64,000 nucleotides of DNA from Parasedimentitalea psychrophila. GTDB lineage: Bacteria; Pseudomonadota; Alphaproteobacteria; Rhodobacterales; Rhodobacteraceae. Every line of letters starts with the position of its first letter. Position 1 is the first letter of the stretch. This document shows, piece by piece, positions 26,278 to 34,785 of this stretch. The stretch lies in assembly GCF_030285785.1 (NCBI RefSeq), contig NZ_CP127247.1, positions 2,813,501-2,877,500 of the forward strand. Reading direction: 5' to 3'. The notes beneath the pieces were generated by a model that saw only the letters and a program-made list of their open reading frames with translations, ran no database searches and was not told where the DNA came from. The position numbers and the translations under genes were made by a program.

Positions 26278-27306
26278 TTACTCGGCTTGAGCGACAAAGT
26301 CCAAAAGACTGCGTGCCTCATGATGTTTCAGAACTGGGTAACATAGGTCGCCAAAAGCAGAGATATCAGAAACAATTTCCGGAAAAATTTGGCAAATTTC
26401 CTCCCGTGCAGCGCCGGATAGAGCAGTTTGTGCCATCTCGGCTGGCATCAATGTTTCACACTCCACCCCATTGGCCCAGACCGTGTGATGGCCGTCCAGC
26501 AGGATGTGGAAATAGTCTACGCCTTCGCAGGTCTGCACCGGACAAATGCTAGTATCATTTTGCAACGAAGTCGCAGTTACCAGAACCTCTGGTTCGCCGA
26601 ACAACATTTCTGCGCGCCAATCGTTTAGCAGTATTCGGTGCTGCGGCGACAGCAGCAGATCGCTGTGCGGGCACCCCGGCGCCAGACTGCCAGACGCAAG
26701 GCGAATCGGGCGCAATTCGGGATGAGCGCGCAACTGGGCACTGTCTAGGTGCGAGCTGCCAATCCAGCGGATTGGACAGCGGATGCCATCGCCGCATATA
26801 ACTTGGTCCCCACTTTGCAACTGCACTATTGGGCGAATGCCATCCACCGTTAGGATACGACTGCCGCGCACAAAACAAACCACAACACAGGCCACACCGG
26901 TGCCATTTTCGGATTCGACATCGATTGACACCGTATGCGGTTGACCATCAGACCCCGTGTATTCAAACGTCCAGACATTGCCGACCGTTGTGTAACTGTC
27001 GAAACCAGTGAACTCAAAACAGTCGCCGGGATCCATACTCTTGACTGACATCGAAAAATCATCATCAAAACCAGACAGATCAATATGAAATTCGTCGTCG
27101 CCTCCCGGACCAGCTCCCGCCTCAGTCGGCGCATCCTTGCCCCAAAATTCAAACATATAGTTACCTGAAAGGTTGCCACCATCTTCGATGGTCACAACCT
27201 GATTGTCATCCGCGTCACCGGAAATCAGCTTCTTGCCCGTAATTTTGTTACCCGTGACATCCACCCCTAACCACCAATAAGGGGGGGGATTGTCGTTCGT
27301 TGCCAA
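26278..27306 (-). CDS. Hint-domain (Hedgehog/intein-like) protein
   Basis: A 342-residue protein. The C-terminal half is a Hint domain beginning CFVRGSRILTVDG (about residue 144), with LQSGDQVICGDG, SPQHRILLN and VDYFHILLDGHHTVWANGVECET. These are the Cys-start, block B-like and His-containing stretches known from autoprocessing domains. The N-terminal 140 residues are acidic and rich in Gly, Asp and Thr, like secreted repeat proteins; no classical signal peptide is present, so type I secretion is possible. Such proteins are common in Roseobacters, and their processing role is largely unproven. It is monocistronic. Confidence 0.85.
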   Translation of the reverse strand: MATNDNPPPYWWLGVDVTGNKITGKKLISGDADDNQVVTIEDGGNLSGNYMFEFWGKDAPTEAGAGPGGDDEFHIDLSGFDDDFSMSVKSMDPGDCFEFTGFDSYTTVGNVWTFEYTGSDGQPHTVSIDVESENGTGVACVVVCFVRGSRILTVDGIRPIVQLQSGDQVICGDGIRCPIRWIGSSHLDSAQLRAHPELRPIRLASGSLAPGCPHSDLLLSPQHRILLNDWRAEMLFGEPEVLVTATSLQNDTSICPVQTCEGVDYFHILLDGHHTVWANGVECETLMPAEMAQTALSGAAREEICQIFPEIVSDISAFGDLCYPVLKHHEARSLLDFVAQAE

Positions 27307-27516
27307 TAAATCAAATGTCTGTTGTTGTCAGAAAAAAAGAAATAGTTTTCGACGAATAACCTATTGGATTATCATTGTTAGCCACAGACGGTAAACCAAA
27401 GGCCATGCGTTACATTACCGGCAAGCACAATTTTGCTATCAGAGCTTCTCGCCTGCGAAACAACTCGTTATTAAAGATATCACTATACGCACCGCACAGA
27501 ATACTCCAAAATCGGC

Positions 27517-28971
27517 TCAGCTTTTTGGTATCAAGGTCAACAGCCTGTCCCGAATGCCCTTTTCCTCGTCCCACAGGTTGGTCAATTCGTGGGGGTCTTT
27601 TTTTAGATCATAGAGTTTTCCGGGCTCAGGCAGGCTGTGATCGAATTGCCCAAATTGAATCTCTACCTGAGGAACAGTTTCATCAAGACCAACAATCAGT
27701 TTGTAGCGCCCGTCGGTGACCGCCCGCCAGGATCCCAGCCCTGTTTGCGTATTCTGTGGCGGCATCTGGTCATCTCCGCCAAGAAACGGGCCCAGATCAA
27801 ATCCGCTGTATTCCTTTGGTACCGCAACTCCGGCCATTCGAAGATACGTCGGGGGCAGGTCAATAAGGTTGGCGGGGGTATCGGGCAAATTGCCGCGCGG
27901 AACGACGCCGACACCGGAGACTACAAGCGGGACTTGTACGGCGGGTTCAAAGGGTACTTCTTTTTGCCACAAGTTTCTGTCCCCCAGCATTTCGCCATGG
28001 TCGCTGGCAAATATTATCACAGTGTTTTCATACTGACCTTGGGCCTTTAGCTGATCGACAAACGCTCCAATCCAGCGATCAATATTCTCGATCATCGCGG
28101 CATAGTGGCGCCGGATGTTGCGAACGAGCGTTTCGTCCGGGTGGTGGCATCCGACAGGATAGGGCAGCTCTGCGTCTCTCCACGCGTCAGCCATCTCGGG
28201 AGTGATGTCCATCGGCTCGTGCGGGCCGGGGAAGTTCACGATTGTGAACCAGGGGTTCTCACCGTCAAATTTCTTGAGGATATCGAGGGCGGCTTGCCCG
28301 ATGAAGTTATCGCTATATGCGTCTTTTGGTATCTCGACAGGTTCGATGTTTGTATAGGCCTGTACCGGTTCGACCCATCGGCCCTCAAGCCAGTCCGACA
28401 GTGGCACTGGTTCATGCGAAGTCAATGACCTGCCCTCAAAGTCACGCACATAGTCATCGATCAGGCCCTGAGATTTGAGCATGTCCGTATAGGGATCAAT
28501 ACAGCCTTTTTCGGCGGCGTTGATGGAATCATGCTTGCCCGCGCTGTCGAACCCATCGCTGAATCCAATCTCGGCCATCCCATCGCGGTCGTCTACAATG
28601 TGCCGCCCGTCTGCGCCCCAGCTGTGTGCCTGTTTGAGCAGATCTGACTTGCCAAGGTTGGCAACTCGATACCCGCTGTCGAGCAACAGCCGATAGAAGG
28701 TTTTCTGGTCTAGCGGCAGGTTGTCTTTGTTGTGACGCACTGGCGAGGCATCATAGCTGCGCCCCAAGGCTAGACAGGCCCGGGCCGGGGCGCAAATCGG
28801 GCATGGCGTCCATGTGCGGCCAAAGCTGACGCCGCGGGCCACCATGTCATCGATATTTGGGGTGCGAACAGGAATGCCGGAAATCGCATGAACCCAGTCA
28901 CCGCGCCATTGGTCGGGAAAAATCATCAGAATATTGGGGCGTTTTTCCAACGGGTCGGGTCCGGCTTCCAT
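27517..28971 (-). CDS. Type I (formylglycine) sulfatase, cytoplasmic
   Basis: A 484-residue sulfatase. The formylglycine motif CxPxR is present as C60-A-P-A-R64, in CPICAPARACLALG. Metal and sulfate contacts are visible as the IFPDQWRGD start, PNIDDMVARGVSF and IIFASDHGEMLGD (about 320-332). There is no signal peptide, so it should act in the cytoplasm on an imported sulfate ester, releasing sulfate. An anaerobic or FGE-type maturase is needed; none is in the window. It is the last gene of a seven-gene operon with a TTT importer, an aldo-keto reductase and UxaA-like subunits, 33 bp after TctA. This suggests a sulfated sugar or sugar-acid substrate; choline-sulfatase-like activity is an alternative. 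Confidence 0.88.
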   Translation of the reverse strand: MEAGPDPLEKRPNILMIFPDQWRGDWVHAISGIPVRTPNIDDMVARGVSFGRTWTPCPICAPARACLALGRSYDASPVRHNKDNLPLDQKTFYRLLLDSGYRVANLGKSDLLKQAHSWGADGRHIVDDRDGMAEIGFSDGFDSAGKHDSINAAEKGCIDPYTDMLKSQGLIDDYVRDFEGRSLTSHEPVPLSDWLEGRWVEPVQAYTNIEPVEIPKDAYSDNFIGQAALDILKKFDGENPWFTIVNFPGPHEPMDITPEMADAWRDAELPYPVGCHHPDETLVRNIRRHYAAMIENIDRWIGAFVDQLKAQGQYENTVIIFASDHGEMLGDRNLWQKEVPFEPAVQVPLVVSGVGVVPRGNLPDTPANLIDLPPTYLRMAGVAVPKEYSGFDLGPFLGGDDQMPPQNTQTGLGSWRAVTDGRYKLIVGLDETVPQVEIQFGQFDHSLPEPGKLYDLKKDPHELTNLWDEEKGIRDRLLTLIPKS

Positions 28972-29003
28972 GGGATATCTTTCGTTATTTTGGGGCAGCC
29001 TGT

Positions 29004-30476
29004 TCAGGCGGTCAATTTACGTTTTTTCAGTTCCTGACTGGCCGCCCACAACACGGCAAGCAGGCTCAGACTTAGAAGAACAAGGGGGACAGGACGGGTG
29101 ACAAAGGGCATGAGACTGCCTCTGGATTCCATCATCGCTGCCCGCACGGCTTCTTCACCGATCGGTGTCAGAACAAATCCGATAATGAAGGCAGGCAAGG
29201 GGATCCCGCTGGACAGGAAAATCAGACCGACAGCGGCAAATCCAAAGAACACCCACAGCTCGAACGGATTGTTCGAATAGGTCAGCGTTCCGACCATGCA
29301 GAAAAACAAGATGGTCGGAGTCAGAATGTACTTGGGCATTTTCAAGACAAACAACAGGTGGCGACTGGCCAGCACCATAAAGAACAACATGGCAAAGTTC
29401 GCGATCAAGGCCGCTGAGATAATGCCATAGAATTCTTTCGGATGATCGATAATCATCAATGGTCCCAGTTGAACATTCTGCAACGTGAGGGCCGCAATCA
29501 GGATAACGTCAGCCGCACTGCCCGGAATGCCAAGCGCGATCATCGGGATCAGTGCCCCCATGACGGTTGCGTTGTTGGCTGCCTCTGCGGCGACAATGCC
29601 TTCGGGCTCGCCTGAGCCAAATGTCTCCGGCTTTTGGGATGTGATGCGGGCAATCGAATAGGAGACAATTGCGCCAATCGCAGCACCAACCCCGGGCAGC
29701 GCGCCGATGGCCGTGCCGATCGCTGACGATCTGATAAGGTTCCACGGATATGTCAGCACCGCGAAAAAATGGCGCTTCATGCTTGTTGTTGTCGACACCT
29801 GCTGCGGCGCGGCGGTCCGGTTTGTCAAAAGGTCATGCAGGATGGGTGCAAAGGCAAATATACCCAGAATGACCGGTATCAAGCCAAACCCACTTTGCAT
29901 ATCCGCGATACCTAGAGTCAGACGGGGTGTGGCATCAATCGGATCGAGGCCCGGAATGGAGCAAAGGGCGCCCAAAGCGCCGGCAAGCAACGCTTTGGAC
30001 AAGGAACCTGATCCCACGGCGGCAATCAAGAGAATGCCGGTAATCACCAGGGCCGTCGTTTCAAAATTTCCGAATTTCAAAGCCACGGCTGCAAGCGGTG
30101 CAGACAGAAAGGCCAAGACCAGCCAGCCAAGCATACCACCAACAAATGATGCGCCGATGCCAAGGGCCAGCGCGCGTGACGCCTGCCCCTTCTTAGCCAT
30201 GGCATGGCCGTCCAGCGTCGTCATGACTGCCGTGGGTGAGCCGGGTATTCCAATGAGAATGCCGGATATCAGGCCGCCGCTGACACCGCCCACATACATG
30301 CCGATCAATAGACCCTGCGCCGAAACCGGATCCATGTAAAATGTCAGGGGAAGCGTCAGCGCCATGGCCATGCCGCCATTCAGGCCGGGGATTGCGCCCG
30401 CCACCACTCCAACCAACATTCCGGTCATCGAGAAGACAACCAGCGCCATTGTGATCGTGCTCAGGAAAATTTCCAT
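29004..30476 (-). CDS. tctA: Tripartite tricarboxylate transporter, large permease TctA
   Basis: A 490-residue inner-membrane protein with about 11-12 helices. Family motifs include GAIPGLNGGMAMALTLPLTF and YVGGVSGGLISGILIGIPGSPTAV near the N-terminus, and ALGIPGSAADVILIAALTL around residue 320. It uses an ion gradient to import a carboxylate or sugar-acid ligand delivered by TctC. It follows TctB by 65 bp and precedes the sulfatase gene. The true ligand is unknown; tctA is the family name and does not imply citrate. Confidence 0.92.
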   Translation of the reverse strand: MEIFLSTITMALVVFSMTGMLVGVVAGAIPGLNGGMAMALTLPLTFYMDPVSAQGLLIGMYVGGVSGGLISGILIGIPGSPTAVMTTLDGHAMAKKGQASRALALGIGASFVGGMLGWLVLAFLSAPLAAVALKFGNFETTALVITGILLIAAVGSGSLSKALLAGALGALCSIPGLDPIDATPRLTLGIADMQSGFGLIPVILGIFAFAPILHDLLTNRTAAPQQVSTTTSMKRHFFAVLTYPWNLIRSSAIGTAIGALPGVGAAIGAIVSYSIARITSQKPETFGSGEPEGIVAAEAANNATVMGALIPMIALGIPGSAADVILIAALTLQNVQLGPLMIIDHPKEFYGIISAALIANFAMLFFMVLASRHLLFVLKMPKYILTPTILFFCMVGTLTYSNNPFELWVFFGFAAVGLIFLSSGIPLPAFIIGFVLTPIGEEAVRAAMMESRGSLMPFVTRPVPLVLLSLSLLAVLWAASQELKKRKLTA

Positions 30477-30541
30477 AGTATTTTATCTCACTCGATTTCC
30501 GGCAGTTTTGTCCGGCAGCGTTGCAGATCCACTGATCACGA

Positions 30542-31018
30542 TTATGGAAGTGGCAGGCCCAGCACGTTTTTGAACAGCTGTGCCACGCCCAGGGTTAAAA
30601 CAACGCCCGATATGCTCAAATACCCCAGAGTTTTGCCGGTTAGCTTGTGATCCGGCGAAACCTTGATCACCAGCAAGCCGATCAGGGCAAAGATCGCTAT
30701 CAGAACCAATTCTGTCGAACATAGTCGTTCAACGATAAGAACCGACATTGCGGCTGGAACAGCGACAAAAAACAAACCCGTCTTAAGCGTGTCGAGCGAC
30801 TTTCCGGTCTCTTCCGCCCCCGTTTGTCGCGCCCGGCTGAACGCAAAAACGGCGCACGCAGCGGCAAGGATTGTTGCCAGTACCCCAATGACACCCATGA
30901 AGTTTTGCGTGCCCACTGGGTCAAAGCGGGAGGGTGGCGTCGCTATTGCGGTCGCCACCACACCCATTCCCATCAGAGTGATCAGGGCAAAAAGTATGGC
31001 TTGATCTCTATTATTCAT
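30542..31018 (-). CDS. tctB: Tripartite tricarboxylate transporter, small permease TctB
   Basis: A 158-residue membrane protein with four hydrophobic helices (about 8-25, 38-58, 80-120 as a pair, and 130-152), the TctB layout. Sequence conservation in this family is low, so the call rests mainly on its place between tctC and tctA and on its size. Confidence 0.85.
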   Translation of the reverse strand: MNNRDQAILFALITLMGMGVVATAIATPPSRFDPVGTQNFMGVIGVLATILAAACAVFAFSRARQTGAEETGKSLDTLKTGLFFVAVPAAMSVLIVERLCSTELVLIAIFALIGLLVIKVSPDHKLTGKTLGYLSISGVVLTLGVAQLFKNVLGLPLP

Positions 31019-31068
31019 AACAAGCCTTGCTCCCTCCGCCAGACTGATCCCAGATTGCGACAGTTCGG

Positions 31069-32013
31069 TCAGTTACCGGATATCGCAGATACAGATGCTG
31101 CATAGTTGGCCATTTGCTCGTCCAATGAGGCCGACGTCTCGGCCGCATTCAAATGCAGAGGCGCATCAATTCCGCGCTCGACAAATTCGGCCTGCACGGA
31201 CTCTTTGGCCATGATGTCGCCAAGGGCCTGTTCGATAATCGATTTCGCTTCAGCGGGAACGCCTTTGCCCATCATCCACCAGAATGCGAGTTGGAAGCGC
31301 GCCGGAAAGTCTTCTTCGCCGGCCGAGGCGGTATCAGGCACAGCGGCGCTGCGCTCGTCGGCAAGAACGGCCAGTGGCACAAGTTCCTCACGACCCGCAA
31401 ACTTACCTTTCCCGAGTATCGCGACATGAGTGAATTCACCCAGCAATGACTTCAGCTTGGCGGCACCGCCACCGGGCACATTGACATAGTTGAAATCGAC
31501 GCCCAACCCATCGGCGATTTGCAGCATCACAAGGTGGCCGAGGCCACCAATATTTACCCCGGCATTGACCTCGCCTGGGTTCGCAGCCGCATAGTCCTTT
31601 AGCTCGGAGATGTTTGAAAAAGGTGCGCCCTTGTAGGAGACCAGATAGTTTTCCATCAGGCCGGTTTGCCCAACACCGTCAAATTTATCCAGCGGGTTGA
31701 AACCCAGCAATCCCGACGCTCCGATGACCAGCATCTGCTGGTGGGTGACTAGCATGGTGTAGCCATCCTGATCGGCGTCGTCAGCCTGACGAATACCAAT
31801 GGCGGACGCTCCGCCTTTTACATTCACGACCGGAAAGGGAACGCCGAGCGTTTCTTCAAGTTGCACGGAAATCAAACGTGCGACTGTATCCAGCGCACCT
31901 CCGGCTTTGGCCGGTACGATCAGTTTTACTGGTTTTTCGGGGTAACCGGCAGCAACCACACTGGTCGCCGAGGCCATCATGGCAGCGCAGATCAAAGTTA
32001 GAAATCTTTTCAT
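31069..32013 (-). CDS. tctC: Tripartite tricarboxylate transporter, periplasmic binding protein TctC
   Basis: A 314-residue protein with a signal peptide (MKRFLTLICAAMMASATSVV, cleavage near AAG). The Bug/TctC motifs follow: YPEKPVKLIVPAKAGGALDTVAR, GASAIGIRQADDADQDGYT and VNAGVNIGGLGHLVMLQIADGLGV. Bug proteins bind carboxylates, often sugar acids or aromatic acids, in a narrow pocket. Its ATG is one base after the stop of the aldo-keto reductase gene, and its AGGAG lies inside that gene, so translation is coupled. Confidence 0.92.
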   Translation of the reverse strand: MKRFLTLICAAMMASATSVVAAGYPEKPVKLIVPAKAGGALDTVARLISVQLEETLGVPFPVVNVKGGASAIGIRQADDADQDGYTMLVTHQQMLVIGASGLLGFNPLDKFDGVGQTGLMENYLVSYKGAPFSNISELKDYAAANPGEVNAGVNIGGLGHLVMLQIADGLGVDFNYVNVPGGGAAKLKSLLGEFTHVAILGKGKFAGREELVPLAVLADERSAAVPDTASAGEEDFPARFQLAFWWMMGKGVPAEAKSIIEQALGDIMAKESVQAEFVERGIDAPLHLNAAETSASLDEQMANYAASVSAISGN

Positions 32014-32014
32014 T

Positions 32015-33097
32015 TCACTCTCCTGAGATTGGATGTTGTTGCAACTTCGCGTAATTTCCTACGTCTTCTTTTTGATTTTCGTGAGCGGTGGATGCCGTTT
32101 GAATGTTTCGCTTTGAGACAGGCCTGCCTGCATAGTTCTGTGAGCCTGGCCGACAGCTCTTTTCCAAGATGGCAATCGGATCAGGCACGCCAATTTCCGC
32201 CAAATCGGCCCATAATTCCGACGGAATTTTCATCTGCATGTCGACCATGTTGCAGCGCAGGTCATCAGGTTCGACAAGTCCCAGGATAAGCCGTTCGACT
32301 GCTGGGTGGCGTGCACAATATTGTAGCGCAGCACGTTTGAGAGGCACACCGTAGGCGTCGCAGATCGCTGCAATCCGGCGTGTTCGATCCAGAATTTCAG
32401 GTTCGGGAGTGGCATAGCGATACGTTGTCGTCATGTCGCCTGGACCGGTGGCTAGAATGCCGGAATTGAATGGGGCAGCCAGTTCAACCGAGATGTTGTT
32501 TCGTAAGCAGAAAGGCAACAATCGTGCGCCCGCGTCTTGTGTGAGCAGGCTGTAACTGTTGGCCACCATCAGCACATCCAGATCAACGCGATTCAGTATC
32601 GCTTCATGGGTGCTTGCGGTGTTGCTTGCGCAGCCAATGCGGCCAATCACGCCTTGATCCCGCAACCGGCACAAGGCAGGGAAAGCCCCTGCCACCGCTT
32701 CTTTTACAAAACGATCGCAATCGTGAATGTAGACGATGTCAAACCTGTCCACCCCCAACCGTTCAAGGCTCTTCTCTATGGATCGCAGGCATGCGTCGGC
32801 CGAATAGTCGTAGATGTCAGTTGGATTGTTGCGCTGGTCTGCAAGCACTGCGCCATAAGGCCGGTACCGTCCAACTTTTGTTGACAAAATGTAGCTGTCA
32901 CGCGGTTGCCCTTTAAGCAATTTCCCCAATCGGTATTCCGATTGACCACCACCATACAGCGGTGACGTGTCAAACCGGGTGATGTTCAATGCCAGAGCGG
33001 CCTCGAAAATCTTCTCCGCGACATCATCCGCAAGCGGCAGTTGCTGGGACGCCCCTAAGGACGCAAATCCAAGACCGATGGACACCGTGCCGGTCAT
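32015..33097 (-). CDS. Aldo-keto reductase (aldose 1-dehydrogenase-like)
   Basis: A 360-residue NAD(P)-dependent oxidoreductase of the D-threo-aldose/L-fucose dehydrogenase-like branch. The catalytic residues are Asp and Tyr in RFDTSPLYGGGQSEYRLGK (about 40-58), Lys in ILSTKVGR and His in VYIHDCDR. The branch-typical KVGRYRPYG and CASNTASTHEAIL are present. Members oxidise the anomeric carbon of a sugar to a lactone. The last ~35 residues extend beyond the barrel. It overlaps the SAF-subunit gene by four bases and is followed by tctC, so it belongs to the sulfatase/UxaA operon. Confidence 0.88.
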   Translation of the reverse strand: MTGTVSIGLGFASLGASQQLPLADDVAEKIFEAALALNITRFDTSPLYGGGQSEYRLGKLLKGQPRDSYILSTKVGRYRPYGAVLADQRNNPTDIYDYSADACLRSIEKSLERLGVDRFDIVYIHDCDRFVKEAVAGAFPALCRLRDQGVIGRIGCASNTASTHEAILNRVDLDVLMVANSYSLLTQDAGARLLPFCLRNNISVELAAPFNSGILATGPGDMTTTYRYATPEPEILDRTRRIAAICDAYGVPLKRAALQYCARHPAVERLILGLVEPDDLRCNMVDMQMKIPSELWADLAEIGVPDPIAILEKSCRPGSQNYAGRPVSKRNIQTASTAHENQKEDVGNYAKLQQHPISGE

Positions 33098-33366
33098 GCG
33101 CGCTTGCTTTCAAGGTTATGCACATGAACCCACGCGCCGCGTTGGATTGCCCTCGTTGCTCGACCGATAACATAGCCATCCCGCACGACATCGGTGCCGG
33201 ATGGGATATCAATAAGCGCGACCTTGTGAAAACAACGAATGTTTTCAAGAGCCTCGACGGAATCTTCCGACTGATGCCCGCTAACGGAAAGACAATCATT
33301 CTTGATGACCGCTTCAAGAACATTGGCAACATTGTCGTTGGCTTGCAGTTGAACACAGGGTTTCAC
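33094..33366 (-). CDS. SAF-domain small subunit of a UxaA-family (altronate dehydratase/SuyA-like) lyase
   Basis: A 90-residue SAF-domain protein. The residues LQANDNVANVLEAVIKNDC, HKVALIDIPSGTDVVRDGYVIGRAT and the Ile-Gln-Arg-Gly-Ala-Trp-Val-His-Val-His-Asn-Leu ending match the N-terminal domain of altronate/galactarate dehydratases, which also occurs as a separate small subunit, for example SuyA of sulfolactate sulfo-lyase. It overlaps both neighbours by four bases (ATGA), so it is made together with the large subunit. Whether the substrate is a sugar acid or 3-sulfolactate cannot be decided from sequence reading alone. Confidence 0.83.
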   Translation of the reverse strand: MKPCVQLQANDNVANVLEAVIKNDCLSVSGHQSEDSVEALENIRCFHKVALIDIPSGTDVVRDGYVIGRATRAIQRGAWVHVHNLESKRA

Positions 33367-34532
33367 AGCGAGGCTCCAAATCTGGAGATCGTTTCAGAGC
33401 CCTCGGCAAGGATTTCACCAAATGTAAGGCTTCCCGAGGCGACGTCTGCGACATGCTCGGCCAGTCTCGCAGTTGCCTCGTCCCACGACCCACCAGACAA
33501 AAGGCGACTACAGTCGAAATCTATTTGTTGGGGGAGGGCTTGTGATGTGAACTTGTTGGCAGACACCTTGATGGTCGGCGCCAATGCGCTGACATAACTG
33601 TTTCCCAGCCCTGTGCTGAAGATCATCAACTGCGCGCCTGCTGCAACAAATCCCGTCAGAGATTCCGGCGAATACGAAGGTGCATCCATTAGGTAAAGCC
33701 CGCGCCCCGATGGTCGTTCGGCATACTTTAAGACACCGGATATTTGTTGGTTCCCGGTCTTGGCAGATGAACCGCTTGCCTTTTCCTCAATCGTTGTGAG
33801 GCCGCCCTCTATGTTTGCGTGATTGGGGTTGTTTCCCGTCAAATTGATGCCTGCGTCTTGTGCAATGCGCTCGCGGCGTAAGACGGCTTGGCGAATGTCT
33901 TCGGCGATCTTTGGTGTCCTGGCACGGGCAGCCAACCGATCTTCAACGCCAAGCCATTCCAGTGTCTCCCCGACGATGGCTGTTCCGCCTGCCGCGACCA
34001 TCTGATCGGAAAACCGCCCCATTAGCGGGTTCGCGCCAAGCCCTGAGGTTGGATCGGAAAGACCGCATTCCAGACCAATAACCAAGTCTGACAGAGGCTG
34101 GGACGTAGGACGTTGACGCGACATGTCTCGGCTCAGCACTGCGCCAGCTCGAATACCCTGATCGGTCATGCGCAGCGTATCGTGGCCAACATCATCATAT
34201 GCGATCGCGTGAAATGGTTTTCCGCTTTTGGCAAGTGCGTTGCTGATGATATCGCAGCGTGGCCGATCTGCGCTCAGGATAAGCACGGCCCCTGCGTTGG
34301 GGTGGTTTGCCAGACCGAGAATTGAATCAACATGCACCTGTGCATCCTCACCCAGCATGCCACCGCCAAACGGTGTTGAGGCAAATAAGGAACCCGGCAG
34401 AGCAGCATGAATTCGCCGGGCGGTCAGCTCGCTCAGACCCGTTGTATTCAAAATCAACAACTTGTTGCGAATGCCAGCCGAACCCGTTGCGCGCGCATAA
34501 CCCTGAAATGTTCGTTCCGAAATGTTGATCAC
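33363..34532 (-). CDS. UxaA-family large subunit (altronate/galactarate dehydratase or SuyB-like)
   Basis: A 389-residue lyase subunit. The family block GLECGLSDPTSGLGANPLMGR (about 153-173) with SDQMVAAGGTAIVGETLEWLG after it is diagnostic. NPNHANIEGGLTTIEEKASG and the metal-site region near LMDAPSYSPESLTGFVAAGAQ follow. UxaA-type enzymes eliminate water from sugar acids; the two-subunit form is also found in sulfolactate sulfo-lyase, which releases sulfite. I take the GTG at 34532, with AAGGGG upstream, because the extra frame to 34607 would cover a palindromic operator. It is the first gene of the operon reading to the sulfatase at 27517. Confidence 0.85.
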   Translation of the reverse strand: MINISERTFQGYARATGSAGIRNKLLILNTTGLSELTARRIHAALPGSLFASTPFGGGMLGEDAQVHVDSILGLANHPNAGAVLILSADRPRCDIISNALAKSGKPFHAIAYDDVGHDTLRMTDQGIRAGAVLSRDMSRQRPTSQPLSDLVIGLECGLSDPTSGLGANPLMGRFSDQMVAAGGTAIVGETLEWLGVEDRLAARARTPKIAEDIRQAVLRRERIAQDAGINLTGNNPNHANIEGGLTTIEEKASGSSAKTGNQQISGVLKYAERPSGRGLYLMDAPSYSPESLTGFVAAGAQLMIFSTGLGNSYVSALAPTIKVSANKFTSQALPQQIDFDCSRLLSGGSWDEATARLAEHVADVASGSLTFGEILAEGSETISRFGASL

Positions 34533-34604
34533 ATGCGCCCCTTGAACAGATCGTGCCTCTTGCTTACTACATAGGGTGCTCAGGTGGGGAACCAGAAAGA
34601 ACCT

Positions 34605-34622
34605 CAACTGAGCGCTCAGTTG
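34605..34622. promoter_or_regulatory. Perfect 18-bp palindrome, candidate GntR operator
   Basis: CAACTGAGCGCTCAGTTG is a perfect inverted repeat 73 bp before the chosen start of the UxaA-like gene and 164 bp before the GntR gene, in their shared promoter region. A second small palindrome, ATACTAGTAT, lies at 34663-34672. Binding by the neighbouring FCD-type GntR protein is an inference; no T-rich tail is present that would make it a terminator. Confidence 0.55.
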
Positions 34623-34785
34623 GAATTTGTGTTACACTACAGCCGGGGCTCAACGTGTCAACATACTAGTATTGGAAAATTGAAGTAGCGCATATTGACG
34701 TATCAGCGGTAGACAGCTCTGGCATAAAACGGGCAACGAGGCGTCTGCCACAGGTCAAGATAGTGAAGGGGTAGTTGTCGGGAAG

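Noticed and set aside
27517-28971. Periplasmic location for the sulfatase
   Set aside because: The first 30 residues are not hydrophobic and there is no Sec or Tat signal; a cytoplasmic place is more consistent with the operon importer.
33094-34532. Naming the two subunits suyAB or uxaA
   Set aside because: The small SAF and large-subunit split fits SuyAB, but also occurs in sugar-acid dehydratases. Without a phylogeny neither symbol is justified.
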